Under the pieces are notes generated by a model that saw nothing but the letters and a program-made list of their open reading frames with translations, had not been told where the DNA came from and did not search any database. Shown one piece after another: positions 25,228 through 33,324 of a stretch of 36,993 bases of DNA. Within the stretch, counting starts at the first letter, position 1; every line of letters starts with the position of its first letter. A program made the translations under genes and the position numbers. Source of the stretch: an uncultured Phocaeicola sp. (GTDB taxonomy: Bacteria; Bacteroidota; Bacteroidia; Bacteroidales; Bacteroidaceae); contig CALUJF010000027.1 in the NCBI GenBank assembly GCA_944320855.1, positions 1 through 36,993 of the forward strand, in the 5' to 3' direction.

Positions 25228-25791
25228 ATGAAATATCTGATAGTAGGATTGGGAAATATCGGTGATGAATACCGTAACACCCGTCACAATATAGGATTTA
25301 TGGTATTGGACGCCCTTGCTAAGGCGTCCAATATTGTTTTTAGCGATAAGCGTTACGGTGCTGTTGCAAACATGTCATTGAAGGGCAAGCAGCTGTTCCT
25401 GCTGAAACCGTCCACATATATGAACCTGAGCGGAAATGCTGTACGCTACTGGATGCAACAGGAAAAGATTCCATTGGAGAATGTGCTTATTATCGTAGAC
25501 GATTTGGCTCTTCCGATAGGAACTCTGCGACTCAAAGGCAAAGGCAGTGACGCAGGACATAACGGCCTGAAACACATAGCAGCCACATTGGGCACACAAA
25601 ACTACTCACGCTTACGCTTCGGAATAGGTAATGACTTTCCGAAAGGAGGACAGATAGATTTCGTTTTGGGAGAATTTGACGATGAAGCCAAGAAAATACT
25701 TCCGGAAAGAATCAGTCTGGCAGGTGATATAATAAAGAGTTTCTGTCTGGCAGGACTTAACAACACTATGAACCAATATAACAACAAATAA
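25228..25791 (+). CDS. pth: Peptidyl-tRNA hydrolase
   Basis: This 187-residue enzyme releases tRNA from peptidyl-tRNA dropped by ribosomes. The catalytic His20 is in NTRHNIGF. Asn66 (STYMNLSGN), Asp92 (IVDDLALP) and the [10 protein letters not shown] segment (His111, Asn112) complete the site. Length and motifs are standard. It lies 43 bp after rplY and 3 bp before the S4 gene. A strong hairpin followed by a T-run lies inside its coding sequence at 25304-25340. Confidence 0.97.
   Translation: MKYLIVGLGNIGDEYRNTRHNIGFMVLDALAKASNIVFSDKRYGAVANMSLKGKQLFLLKPSTYMNLSGNAVRYWMQQEKIPLENVLIIVDDLALPIGTLRLKGKGSDAGHNGLKHIAATLGTQNYSRLRFGIGNDFPKGGQIDFVLGEFDDEAKKILPERISLAGDIIKSFCLAGLNNTMNQYNNK
25304..25340 (+). 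terminator. Terminator-like hairpin inside the pth coding sequence
   Basis: TATTGGACGCC (25304-25314) pairs perfectly with GGCGTCCAATA (25323-25333) around an 8-nt loop. Further G-U pairs are possible outward, and TTGTTTTT follows. It lies about 120 nt after the rplY stop and about 77 nt into pth. It could end part of the rplY transcripts or attenuate pth. Confidence 0.5.
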
Positions 25792-25794
25792 AGT

Positions 25795-26232
25795 ATGGCG
25801 GAAGCAAGAATAGACAAATGGTTATGGGCAGCAAGAATATTCAAAACCAGAACCATAGCTGCTGATGCCTGCAAAAAAGGAAGGGTAAACATCAACGGAG
25901 CACAGGCCAAACCGTCGAGAATGATAAAACCGGGAGATGTAATAAACGTGAAAAAATCTCCGATAACATACTCGTTTAAGGTTTTACAGGCTATTGAAAA
26001 GCGTGTCGGGGCAAAACTTGTGCCGGAAATAATGGAGAACGTTACTTCTCCGGAACAATACGAACTTCTTGAAATGAGTAAAATCAGCGGATTCATCGAC
26101 CGTGCAAGGGGAACAGGAAGACCTACGAAAAAAGACAGACGCAGTCTTGACGATTTCTTCACACCTGAATACTTCGATGATTTCGATTTTGACTTCGACG
26201 ATGATGACGAAGAAAAAGACGACGAAGAATAG
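25795..26232 (+). CDS. S4-domain RNA-binding protein (Hsp15/HslR-like)
   Basis: This 145-residue protein has an N-terminal S4 domain at residues 2-60 (RIDKWLWAARIFKTRTIAAD, CKKGRVNINGAQAKPSRMIK, PGDVINV). Hsp15 binds stalled 50S subunits carrying peptidyl-tRNA, which fits its position 3 bp after pth. The C-terminus is a very acidic tail dominated by Asp, Glu and Phe (DFDFDFDDDDEEKDDEE), following a conserved GRPTKKDRRSLDDFF. The basic RNA-binding head and acidic tail may interact. A terminator follows. Confidence 0.92.
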   Translation: MAEARIDKWLWAARIFKTRTIAADACKKGRVNINGAQAKPSRMIKPGDVINVKKSPITYSFKVLQAIEKRVGAKLVPEIMENVTSPEQYELLEMSKISGFIDRARGTGRPTKKDRRSLDDFFTPEYFDDFDFDFDDDDEEKDDEE

Positions 26233-26260
26233 AAATCCTTTTTGCAAGAGAAATAAAGAT

Positions 26261-26311
26261 AAAAGCCGTATCAATAATATCCATGAGCAAAGATATTAAG
26301 ATACGGCTTTT
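26261..26311. terminator. Bidirectional terminator between the S4 gene and the TPR regulator gene
   Basis: AAAAGCCGTATC (26261-26272) and GATACGGCTTTT (26300-26311) form a perfect 12-bp stem with A/T flanks. An inner AATATC/GATATT pair (26276-26281 and 26292-26297) can extend it. It suits termination of the S4 operon and of the convergent regulator gene, although the latter stop is 178 bp away. The remaining intergenic bases 26312-26489 show nothing else clear. Confidence 0.8.
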
Positions 26312-26489
26312 CAGCGATTAAAGATATAGAATGAAAATATATGGGTGTTTTTGTGTTTTTTATTACATTGCAAATATAGAGATAAAAGCATTATGCCGTA
26401 ATAAAAACAGATGTACACATAAGCAATATAATCAGCTTATAATCAACGCATTGAGATTTTTTATGATGTACATATCAGAAAACACCCCA

Positions 26490-28052
26490 TCAAAATCCTA
26501 TGATAAATTCATCAAAACTGACATTTTCTATTCCTATTTTCTCCTTCAGCCTCATCTTACGACGGGAGATACTTGCTTTTGCTATATGATAGATTTCGGA
26601 CAGGACAGATATCGGAAGTTCCATTTTAACAAGACAGCAGAAACGTATTTCATCGTCAGTAAGCTCAGGACACAAATCCTTAAGCCGTTGCGAGAACATA
26701 TCGAAACATGCATCGGCATTGCCTACTATAATCTTCCAGTCATCATCGGAAAGATGCAAAGCACCCTGGGCGTTCTGTCTGCGCATTATTATAGGCAACG
26801 TTACATTGTTCAGCTGTTTATAGTAATCTATGTTCTTGTTTAACTTCTCAATCTCTTTCTGACGCAACTCTTCCTGCTTGTTGGCCAAAGATATTTCCAT
26901 GTCACGTCTTTTTAGCGTTTCCTCCATCTTCAGACAGGTTTCCTCCCTCAAGCGTTCCGCCAACTTGCGTTTGTTATATCTGTTATAATGAAGCAGAACG
27001 GAAAGAATCATTATCAATATCAAAGCAACCAGAACAGAATTCGTAAACAGCAGTCTGTTTGATGCAGCCATCATTTCTGCCTTGTTGGCCCTTTCCTTCT
27101 GAAGTTTATACTCATGTATGCCGTGCATTTTCTCAAGCAAATCATCCCTTCTGTCTAAAATAAGGGAATCGAGTGACAGAGTATGCTTCTTTAGATACAC
27201 ATGCGACTGCTGTACCATACCAAGCCTGTCGTACATCTCGGACACTACTCTGAAAGCTTTCACGCGTGACAGCAAATCTACAGAATAGATATTGGGAAGA
27301 ATATATCGCATGACCGAATCAGGCATACCTTCAGAGGTATATGACAACCCCTTAAGGATGTACAATTCCGATTTCAATTTTGGATTAGGACATACTTCAA
27401 GTCCTTTGTCCGCAAAATATACTACACTGTCGGACACTCCGGACAACATATAGCTATGGGAAAGGAGCCTGTATATCTCAGCCTGGGATTTACAGTCGTT
27501 TTCCTTTACATAGCCCAATGCTCTTCTTAAAGTAGAATATACGTTGGGCATATCTTTCATACCCTGATAATACAAGGCTTTCTGTTTGAGGAACTCAACG
27601 TTGGCCGACGAATCATGCAACGAAGGCAATATCCGCTCTGCCGAGTTTATATATGCCTTTTCCATGTCATGACGCATCTTGAAGCGATAAATCTTGGCCA
27701 ACTCAAGATTTATCTTAAAATCCAACAGACTATCACCGTCCACCAATTCACCGGCCTGAACATAACTGTCTATCGCCCTTAAAAGATAAAAATTCTTCCG
27801 ATGTATTTCTCCCTGACAAAAGTATGCCACGGCAAGGCAGGAATCCATATTCTCACGTATAAAGACTTTTACCGGAAAGTTCAATATTGAATCATTCTTT
27901 GGGAAACTGTCTTTATCGCACAAATCTTTTACCTCGGACAAGACATCAACAGCACGTTTCACTTCAGCCTCCTTGCGTTGCGAACAGGCTGACATCACTG
28001 TAATGAAGAAGGAAAAGAGTATAAAAAATCTGATAGAACTGTATAAAGGCAT
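26490..28052 (-). CDS. TPR-containing membrane-bound HTH transcriptional regulator
   Basis: This 520-residue protein has the layout common in Bacteroides. The signal/lipobox ends VMSAC (Cys23). A periplasmic array of TPR-like helices covers about 70-300 (SQAEIYRLLSHSYMLSGVSD). A membrane segment lies at about 334-356 and a charged coiled coil at about 362-412. The cytosolic C-terminal region has a helix-turn-helix: LTDDEIRFCCLVKMELPISV, then IYHIAKASISRRKMRLKEKI. It probably senses an envelope signal and controls genes in the cytosol. Its targets are unknown and no target is obvious nearby. The lipobox and the second membrane segment imply either a cleaved lipid-anchored form or two membrane passes. 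Confidence 0.83.
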   Translation of the reverse strand: MPLYSSIRFFILFSFFITVMSACSQRKEAEVKRAVDVLSEVKDLCDKDSFPKNDSILNFPVKVFIRENMDSCLAVAYFCQGEIHRKNFYLLRAIDSYVQAGELVDGDSLLDFKINLELAKIYRFKMRHDMEKAYINSAERILPSLHDSSANVEFLKQKALYYQGMKDMPNVYSTLRRALGYVKENDCKSQAEIYRLLSHSYMLSGVSDSVVYFADKGLEVCPNPKLKSELYILKGLSYTSEGMPDSVMRYILPNIYSVDLLSRVKAFRVVSEMYDRLGMVQQSHVYLKKHTLSLDSLILDRRDDLLEKMHGIHEYKLQKERANKAEMMAASNRLLFTNSVLVALILIMILSVLLHYNRYNKRKLAERLREETCLKMEETLKRRDMEISLANKQEELRQKEIEKLNKNIDYYKQLNNVTLPIIMRRQNAQGALHLSDDDWKIIVGNADACFDMFSQRLKDLCPELTDDEIRFCCLVKMELPISVLSEIYHIAKASISRRKMRLKEKIGIENVSFDEFIIGF

Positions 28053-28173
28053 AAAATTAAAGTAAGGTTAATAATATTACGAAGATACAAAACTGTATCA
28101 ACATTGTAATAATATACAGTTTATTTCAGATATATTTTTTACTCTTTTAAGTGTTATATACAGGAATAAACTC

Positions 28174-30426
28174 TCAAGATTCAAATAAAGCGTTCAGAGC
28201 TGACTCCTCTCCTACTACCCACACGATGTCTCCCTCCTGGAGTGCCGCATCAACATCCGGCTGATGTAATGACATGTCGTCCAAGGATTCCACACCCACT
28301 ACAAGACAGTGATATTTGTTTCTTATTCCACTCTCACGTATGCTCTTTCCAACGAACTTGGAGTTTTCCGTCACTACAAACTGCTTGAGAAGCATTTCCT
28401 TCTTCTCGAAATCATCGTCTACGCATCCTTCAGAAATAGCCTCAGCGTGTTCTGCAAAGGCTGACAGCTGCGAGTCGGAACCAATCACCTGTATTGTATC
28501 ACCCGGGAAAATCCTTGTCTGTCCACCCGGTATATTGATTCTGTGTGTTCCTCGGATGATTGAAGCCACATGCACTCCGAACCTCTTGCCAAGATTCAAC
28601 TCCATAAGTGTAAGGCCCGCCCACAGCGAGTCCGGCGAAATCTTGATATCTGTCAGGTGGATATCCCTGTCGAGCAGTCGTCCGGCATATTCAGGCTTCT
28701 TGTTTCCCCTGTACACCATAAACATATCCTTCGACCTCATGTTCTGGACAAAAGTCCTCTCCATAAGAATGGACTGCTTCTTAAGGAAACGTGAGAAAAT
28801 CATTGTAAGCACAAGCACTATAGCTACTCCCACAACAATGGCCACAGATGCCTGGAACAGGTGGTTTATGACATATATTACAAATATCACACCTATCACA
28901 ATCCTGAGAATAACTACCGAAATGAGCGGAGCATGGTTAAACCTGCTATCTTTCCACAGGCTCTTGAACTCGATAGAATGATTTTTCTTCATAATCATTG
29001 CCCTCAGGAAAGGCGAAATAAGAACTATCGTTATAGCCGCACCAGCCCAACTGCCCCACTTCTCTCCCAATGTCTCAACAAGCAAAGGCACAATAAAACT
29101 GAAAGAGATGAAGATGGCTGCAATAGTCAACACAGAATATACCACAGTAATCCTTATTATGGCATAAATCAGTGATTTCCAATGGCTCTGATAGTTAACT
29201 GGCTGAGTAGAGCCGGAATATCTTTCTATCATGTTTCTCCACTTAGGAGGCATACGTTTATCAACAAAATTATATGCCGGAACAGACAGACGAATCATAT
29301 AAGGTGTAAGGAAAGTAGTTATCACTGACACGGCAACCACTATCGGATACAGAAAATCGCTCGTCACATTAAGGCTCACCCCAAGCGATGCGATGATGAA
29401 TGCAAACTCACCTATCTGCGTCAGGCTGAAACCACACTGCATGGATGTCTTGAGCGACTGTCCTGAAAGAAGCACACCTCCCGTACCGAATATAGTCTGA
29501 CCGAGCAATATCGCTACGATTATGGCAACAATAGGCCATATGTATTCCACAATAAGATTTGGATCGACCATCATACCTACCGACACGAAGAATATCGCTC
29601 CGAACAAGTCCTTTACAGGAGCAACAAGTTTCTCGATACGTTCCGAATCAAGAGTTTCAGCCAGAATGGACCCCATTATAAATGCCCCGAATGCAGGAGA
29701 GAATCCCACTTTGGCAGCAAGAACCACCATTCCGAAACACATACCGAGCGAGAATATCAGAAGAGTTTCGTCACTCATCAGCTTACGCGAGCGTTTGAGG
29801 AAAGTAGGAATGAGATACATACCTACCACAAACCAGAGGATAAGGAAGAACACCAGTTTCAGGATACTGCCTACCATCTCCATACCTTCAAAATTCTTGC
29901 TTACAGCCATTGTAGAAAGCATAACCATAAGCACTATGGCCAAAATATCTTCTATAATAAGAATACTGAGAACAAGACCGGTAAATCTCTGTTGCCTTAT
30001 TCCCAAATCATCGAATGCCTTATATATAATAGTAGTGGAGGACATGGCAAGCATACCTCCGAGATAGATACAGTCCATCTGCTTCCACCCGAAAGTCCAC
30101 CCTACAAATATTCCTACAGCTATCATACATAGAATGATAGTACAGGCAGAAATCACCGCCGAGCCTCCCACCTTCATCAGTTTCTTGAAACTGAAGTCAA
30201 GTCCAAGGGCAAACAAAAGGAATATCACACCTATGTCCGACCATGTTTTGATGCTGTCGGCATCAGTCACTGAAGGTGTAAACGTGAAATGGGGACTGGC
30301 CAAAAAACCGGCAACTATATATCCAAGAACCAAAGGCTGTTTCAGTTTCTTGAACACAAGAGTCATAATACCGGCACATATCAATATCAGAGCCAAATCG
30401 CTTATTAAAGGAGCCAAATGTGACAT
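28174..30426 (-). CDS. CPA2-family cation:proton antiporter with two TrkA-C domains
   Basis: This 750-residue membrane protein has an N-terminal Na+/H+ exchanger domain of about 12 segments (residues about 5-390; FLLFALGLDFSFKKLM and SFSPAFGAF-type motifs seen as GFSPAFGAFIMGSILAET). An additional four-segment region covers about 420-560. Two RCK-C/TrkA-C domains follow at about 590-665 (WAGLTLMELNLGKRFGVHVA, RIFPGDTIQVIG) and 680-750 (FVGKSIRESGIRNKYHCLVV, LQEGDIVWVVG). There is no RCK-N (Rossmann) domain, so NAD control as in KefB/KefC is not expected; TrkA-C domains often bind small ligands such as cyclic di-AMP. The transported ion (K+ or Na+) cannot be told. It is transcribed alone from a -7 box at 30454-30461. 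Confidence 0.9.
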   Translation of the reverse strand: MSHLAPLISDLALILICAGIMTLVFKKLKQPLVLGYIVAGFLASPHFTFTPSVTDADSIKTWSDIGVIFLLFALGLDFSFKKLMKVGGSAVISACTIILCMIAVGIFVGWTFGWKQMDCIYLGGMLAMSSTTIIYKAFDDLGIRQQRFTGLVLSILIIEDILAIVLMVMLSTMAVSKNFEGMEMVGSILKLVFFLILWFVVGMYLIPTFLKRSRKLMSDETLLIFSLGMCFGMVVLAAKVGFSPAFGAFIMGSILAETLDSERIEKLVAPVKDLFGAIFFVSVGMMVDPNLIVEYIWPIVAIIVAILLGQTIFGTGGVLLSGQSLKTSMQCGFSLTQIGEFAFIIASLGVSLNVTSDFLYPIVVAVSVITTFLTPYMIRLSVPAYNFVDKRMPPKWRNMIERYSGSTQPVNYQSHWKSLIYAIIRITVVYSVLTIAAIFISFSFIVPLLVETLGEKWGSWAGAAITIVLISPFLRAMIMKKNHSIEFKSLWKDSRFNHAPLISVVILRIVIGVIFVIYVINHLFQASVAIVVGVAIVLVLTMIFSRFLKKQSILMERTFVQNMRSKDMFMVYRGNKKPEYAGRLLDRDIHLTDIKISPDSLWAGLTLMELNLGKRFGVHVASIIRGTHRINIPGGQTRIFPGDTIQVIGSDSQLSAFAEHAEAISEGCVDDDFEKKEMLLKQFVVTENSKFVGKSIRESGIRNKYHCLVVGVESLDDMSLHQPDVDAALQEGDIVWVVGEESALNALFES

Positions 30427-30453
30427 AATCGTTATAAATAGTTATTACTCGCG

Positions 30454-30461
30454 CAAAATTA
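30454..30461 (-). promoter_or_regulatory. -7 promoter box for the antiporter gene
   Basis: The minus-strand TAATTTTG matches TAnnTTTG exactly, 27 bp before the ATG at 30426. No clear -33 box is seen. The phased TGAAC array starts about 137 bp upstream. Confidence 0.55.
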
Positions 30462-30597
30462 CTAAATAATTTTAAGTTTGCCATTAACTTTAAATGCTAT
30501 TTAATCGGTATTTAAAAACTGATTAAACAGTGCTTAAATCATTATAACAGTCAACCAAAATCAGAAAAATGTGTATAACAAGATACTTACCGCAATC

Positions 30598-30717
30598 TGA
30601 ACGAACGCTTAGTGAACACGAAATGAACAGTAAATGAACGCCAAATGAACTTTTCGTATACAGTTCATTTGGCGTTCACAAGCCGTTCACCAAGTGTTCA
30701 TTTTACGTTCGCTGAAC
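30598..30717. repeat. Mirrored 11-bp-phased TGAAC / GTTCA array
   Basis: TGAAC begins at 30613, 30624, 30635 and 30646. GTTCA then begins at 30663, 30674, 30685 and 30696, with GTTCG at 30707. All steps are exactly 11 bp. Extra TGAAC copies lie at 30598 and 30713. The two halves are inverted about 30656.5. The inner 18 bp pair perfectly (30634-30651 region with 30662-30679 region), while farther out the pentamers pair but most spacer bases do not. AAA tracts precede three of the left copies in phase. The array fills the gap between the gcvT stop and the antiporter promoter. Confidence 0.8.
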
Positions 30718-30734
30718 AGGCATCTAAGACAATA

Positions 30735-31820
30735 TTATTTTCTGAAAGGAGGCTTCACCACTACAGCTTTCAGTTTACGGCCACGATTGTCAAGACATAT
30801 TTCAGTTCCCGGTTTTGAGAACTCTGTCTTTATATATCCCATTCCTATACCTATTTTCCTTACAGGCGACATGGTTCCGGATGTTACATTTCCTATAACA
30901 TTACCCTCCATATCGGTAAGAAAATAGCCATGCCTTGGAATACCTCTGTCTATCATCTCGAAACCAACCAGCTTACGGCTGACACCTTCGGCTTTCTGTT
31001 TCTCGAGAGCAGCACGGTTTGTAAAATTCTTTCCGTCCACAAACTTTGTTATCCATCCCAATCCGGCTTCTATAGGCGAAGTGGTATCATCAATATCGTT
31101 TCCATACAGACAGAATCCCATCTCAAGTCGTAAAGTATCGCGTGCTCCAAGCCCTATCGGCTTGATACCGAATTCTTCACCTGCCTCAAACACGGCATTC
31201 CATATTTTCTCCGCATCCTGAGGATAGAAATAAAGTTCAAATCCTCCTGATCCGGTATATCCGGTGTTGGATATAATGACATTCTTCACACCTGCCAGTT
31301 CTCCAACCTTGAAAGTATAATATGGGATATCAGCAAGGACTACATCAGTCAGTTTCTGCAATGTATCGATAGCCTTTGGTCCCTGAATAGCAAGCTGCCC
31401 GATATTGTCTGACGAATTTTCAAGTTCAGCCCCGACAGTGTTATGCGAAACGCACCAGTTCCAGTCCTTTTCTATATTGGCGGCATTCACCACAAGCATA
31501 TACTTCTCAGGCTCATAAGCATAGACAAGAAGGTCGTCCACTATACCTCCATCTTCGTTTGGGAAACATGTGTACTGAATCTTTCCCGGAGTAAGAATAG
31601 CCGCATTATTCGATGTAACCTGCTGAATGAATTCAAGAGCCGACGGTCCTTTGACCCAGAACTCGCCCATGTGTGAGACATCAAAGACTCCCACCCCCTG
31701 ACAAACAGTAAGATGTTCATCTATAATCCCGGAATATTCAATAGGCATGTTATAACCGGCAAACTCGTGCATCTTAGCTCCAAGGGCTATATGCTTTTCA
31801 GTAAAAGGAGTAGTTTTCAT
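30735..31820 (-). CDS. gcvT: Glycine cleavage system T protein (aminomethyltransferase)
   Basis: This 361-residue tetrahydrofolate-dependent enzyme takes the aminomethyl group from lipoylated GcvH and releases ammonia and methylene-THF. Family marks are [20 protein letters not shown], the folate-site region [32 protein letters not shown] and [20 protein letters not shown]. The C-terminal barrel has [20 protein letters not shown]. gcvH and gcvP are not in the window, which is usual in Bacteroidota. It lies 76 bp downstream of pepT across a short repeat region. Confidence 0.97.
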   Translation of the reverse strand: MKTTPFTEKHIALGAKMHEFAGYNMPIEYSGIIDEHLTVCQGVGVFDVSHMGEFWVKGPSALEFIQQVTSNNAAILTPGKIQYTCFPNEDGGIVDDLLVYAYEPEKYMLVVNAANIEKDWNWCVSHNTVGAELENSSDNIGQLAIQGPKAIDTLQKLTDVVLADIPYYTFKVGELAGVKNVIISNTGYTGSGGFELYFYPQDAEKIWNAVFEAGEEFGIKPIGLGARDTLRLEMGFCLYGNDIDDTTSPIEAGLGWITKFVDGKNFTNRAALEKQKAEGVSRKLVGFEMIDRGIPRHGYFLTDMEGNVIGNVTSGTMSPVRKIGIGMGYIKTEFSKPGTEICLDNRGRKLKAVVVKPPFRK

Positions 31821-31833
31821 AAGTATAAGTTTA

Positions 31834-31891
31834 AGTTTGTGAGTTTGTAAGTTTGTAAGTCCTTAAGTTGGAAATCACAAACTCACAAACT
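31834..31891. repeat. GTTTGT short tandem repeats with 15-bp inverted repeat
   Basis: In the 76 bp between pepT and gcvT, AGTTTGTGAGTTTGT (31834-31848) is matched exactly by ACAAACTCACAAACT (31877-31891). The spacer carries further AAGTTTGTAAG-like copies. The unit looks like slippage-generated sequence. As RNA it would form a hairpin at the 3' end of pepT and the 5' end of gcvT. Confidence 0.7.
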
Positions 31892-31896
31892 AATCA

Positions 31897-33123
31897 TCAA
31901 TATCTGTTAGCCGTAAGCTCAGCTATTTTCACTATTACCATTACAGCTTTTTCTATAGACTGTACAGGAACGAACTCATATCTTCCGTGGAAATTCAGTC
32001 CTCCGGCAAAGATATTAGGACAAGGCAATCCCTTGAACGAAAGCTGGGCTCCGTCAGTACCACCGCGTATAGCCTTAACCTTAGGCTCTACCCCGGCTTC
32101 CTTCATTGCTCCGAAAGCTATGTCGATGATGTGCATCAGCGGTTCCACTTCCTGACGCATATTGTAATACTGGTCTTTAAGTTCCACCTTTACAATCTCA
32201 TTGCCGTATTTCTCATTAATCTTCCCTGCACATTCCGCAACAAAAGCTTTTCTTCTTTCAAACTTCTCTCTGTCGTGGTCGCGAATGATATACGACAGTT
32301 CCGACTGTTCCACTTCGCCCTTCATTCCTACCAGATGATAGAAACCTTCGTAACCTTCAGTAGTGGCAGGAGTTTCGTCAGCCGGCAACATAGACATGAA
32401 TTCATTTGCCACAAGCATAGAGTTTATCATCTTGTTCTTGGCATATCCCGGATGCACATTCCTTCCTTTTATCGTCACTTTGGCAGCCGCGGCATTGAAG
32501 TTTTCAAATTCAAGTTCTCCCACTTCTCCACCGTCCATAGTGTAAGCCCATTTAGCGCCAAATTTCTCTACATCGAACTTATGTGCTCCAAGCCCTATTT
32601 CCTCGTCCGGATTGAAACCTATCCTGATTTTTCCATGTTTGATTTCCGGATGCTCCTTCAGATATGCCATGGCCGATACTATTTCAGCTATACCAGCCTT
32701 GTCATCGGCACCGAGGAGAGTATGTCCGTCTGTCACAATGAGGTCTTCGCCCTTATGGTCAAGAAGTTCAGGGAACTGCGAAGGAGAAAGAACGATATTA
32801 TCCTTACTGCATAAAACGATGTCGGTACCGTCATATTTTTCAACGATACGAGGCTTGACGTTTTCACCGCTCATGTCAGGACTTGTATCCATGTGTGCTA
32901 TAAAACCTATCACCGGTATAGGTCTGTCCACATTGGCAGGCAGAGTGGCAAAAAGATAACCGTTTTCGTCAAGAGTTATATCTTCAAGTCCAAGCTCCTG
33001 AAGTTCCTGCTGCAGATACTTTGCAAAAAACATCTGCTTAGCGGTACTTGGAGTTACGCCTGTATTCTCGTCCGACTGAGTATCGAAAGTCACATACTTT
33101 AAAAATCTGTCTATTACTGTCAT
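31897..33123 (-). CDS. pepT: Peptidase T (tripeptide aminopeptidase, M20)
   Basis: This 408-residue cytosolic dizinc exopeptidase removes the N-terminal residue of tripeptides. Metal and catalytic residues are visible: His77 and Asp79 (AHMDTSPDM), Asp140 (LLGADDKAG), Glu174-Glu175 ([11 protein letters not shown]), Asp197 (YTMDGGE) and the final His in [11 protein letters not shown]. The dimerisation domain lies between about 210 and 320 ([20 protein letters not shown]). Length is normal for PepT. Confidence 0.97.
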   Translation of the reverse strand: MTVIDRFLKYVTFDTQSDENTGVTPSTAKQMFFAKYLQQELQELGLEDITLDENGYLFATLPANVDRPIPVIGFIAHMDTSPDMSGENVKPRIVEKYDGTDIVLCSKDNIVLSPSQFPELLDHKGEDLIVTDGHTLLGADDKAGIAEIVSAMAYLKEHPEIKHGKIRIGFNPDEEIGLGAHKFDVEKFGAKWAYTMDGGEVGELEFENFNAAAAKVTIKGRNVHPGYAKNKMINSMLVANEFMSMLPADETPATTEGYEGFYHLVGMKGEVEQSELSYIIRDHDREKFERRKAFVAECAGKINEKYGNEIVKVELKDQYYNMRQEVEPLMHIIDIAFGAMKEAGVEPKVKAIRGGTDGAQLSFKGLPCPNIFAGGLNFHGRYEFVPVQSIEKAVMVIVKIAELTANRY

Positions 33124-33298
33124 GTCTTTTATATGTTAAATTGTTGATTGACGTAAAGTTAAAAAAATGCTTTCTAATAACAAAACTACATATCCTTTTT
33201 TTGGTAATTTTCATACTCGGAAACTCATTTAAAAGGAAATACGTCATAAAAACCAAAAAGTATTATCAAAAGAACAGTAAACTATTGAGTAAGTTTCG

Positions 33299-33306
33299 TA
33301 CATTTG
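33299..33306 (+). promoter_or_regulatory. -7 promoter box for the Omp85-like gene
   Basis: TACATTTG matches TAnnTTTG exactly. RNA would start near 33313, which excludes the upstream ATG at 33304 and supports the ATG at 33325. Confidence 0.6.
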
Positions 33307-33324
33307 CACCCAAATATACATAGG

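Noticed and set aside
26331-26843. Plus-strand 170-codon frame spanning the intergenic region and the end of the TPR regulator gene
   Set aside because: Most of it is antisense to the HTH domain of the regulator, and the intergenic part shows no start context or family features.
28085-28110. Short dyad GATACA-AAAC-TGTATC upstream of the TPR regulator gene
   Set aside because: The 6-bp arms in AT-rich DNA are too weak alone, with no matching -7 box at a fixed distance; it does not fit the GATA-N6-TATC mannan motif.
28316-28981. Plus-strand 221-codon frame
   Set aside because: Antisense to the well-supported antiporter gene; no family features.
30598-30717. Phased TGAAC array as a CRISPR
   Set aside because: Five-base repeats with 6-bp spacers in opposite orientations do not fit CRISPR repeat or spacer sizes, and no cas genes are present.
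31987-32814. Plus-strand 275-codon frame
   Set aside because: It lies entirely antisense to pepT, whose active-site residues are all present, and its composition (Phe, His and Ser runs) is typical of a shadow frame.
33304-33324. Upstream start of the Omp85-like gene (MHPNIHR)
   Set aside because: A perfect -7 box at 33299-33306 overlaps this codon, and a good signal peptide begins at 33325.
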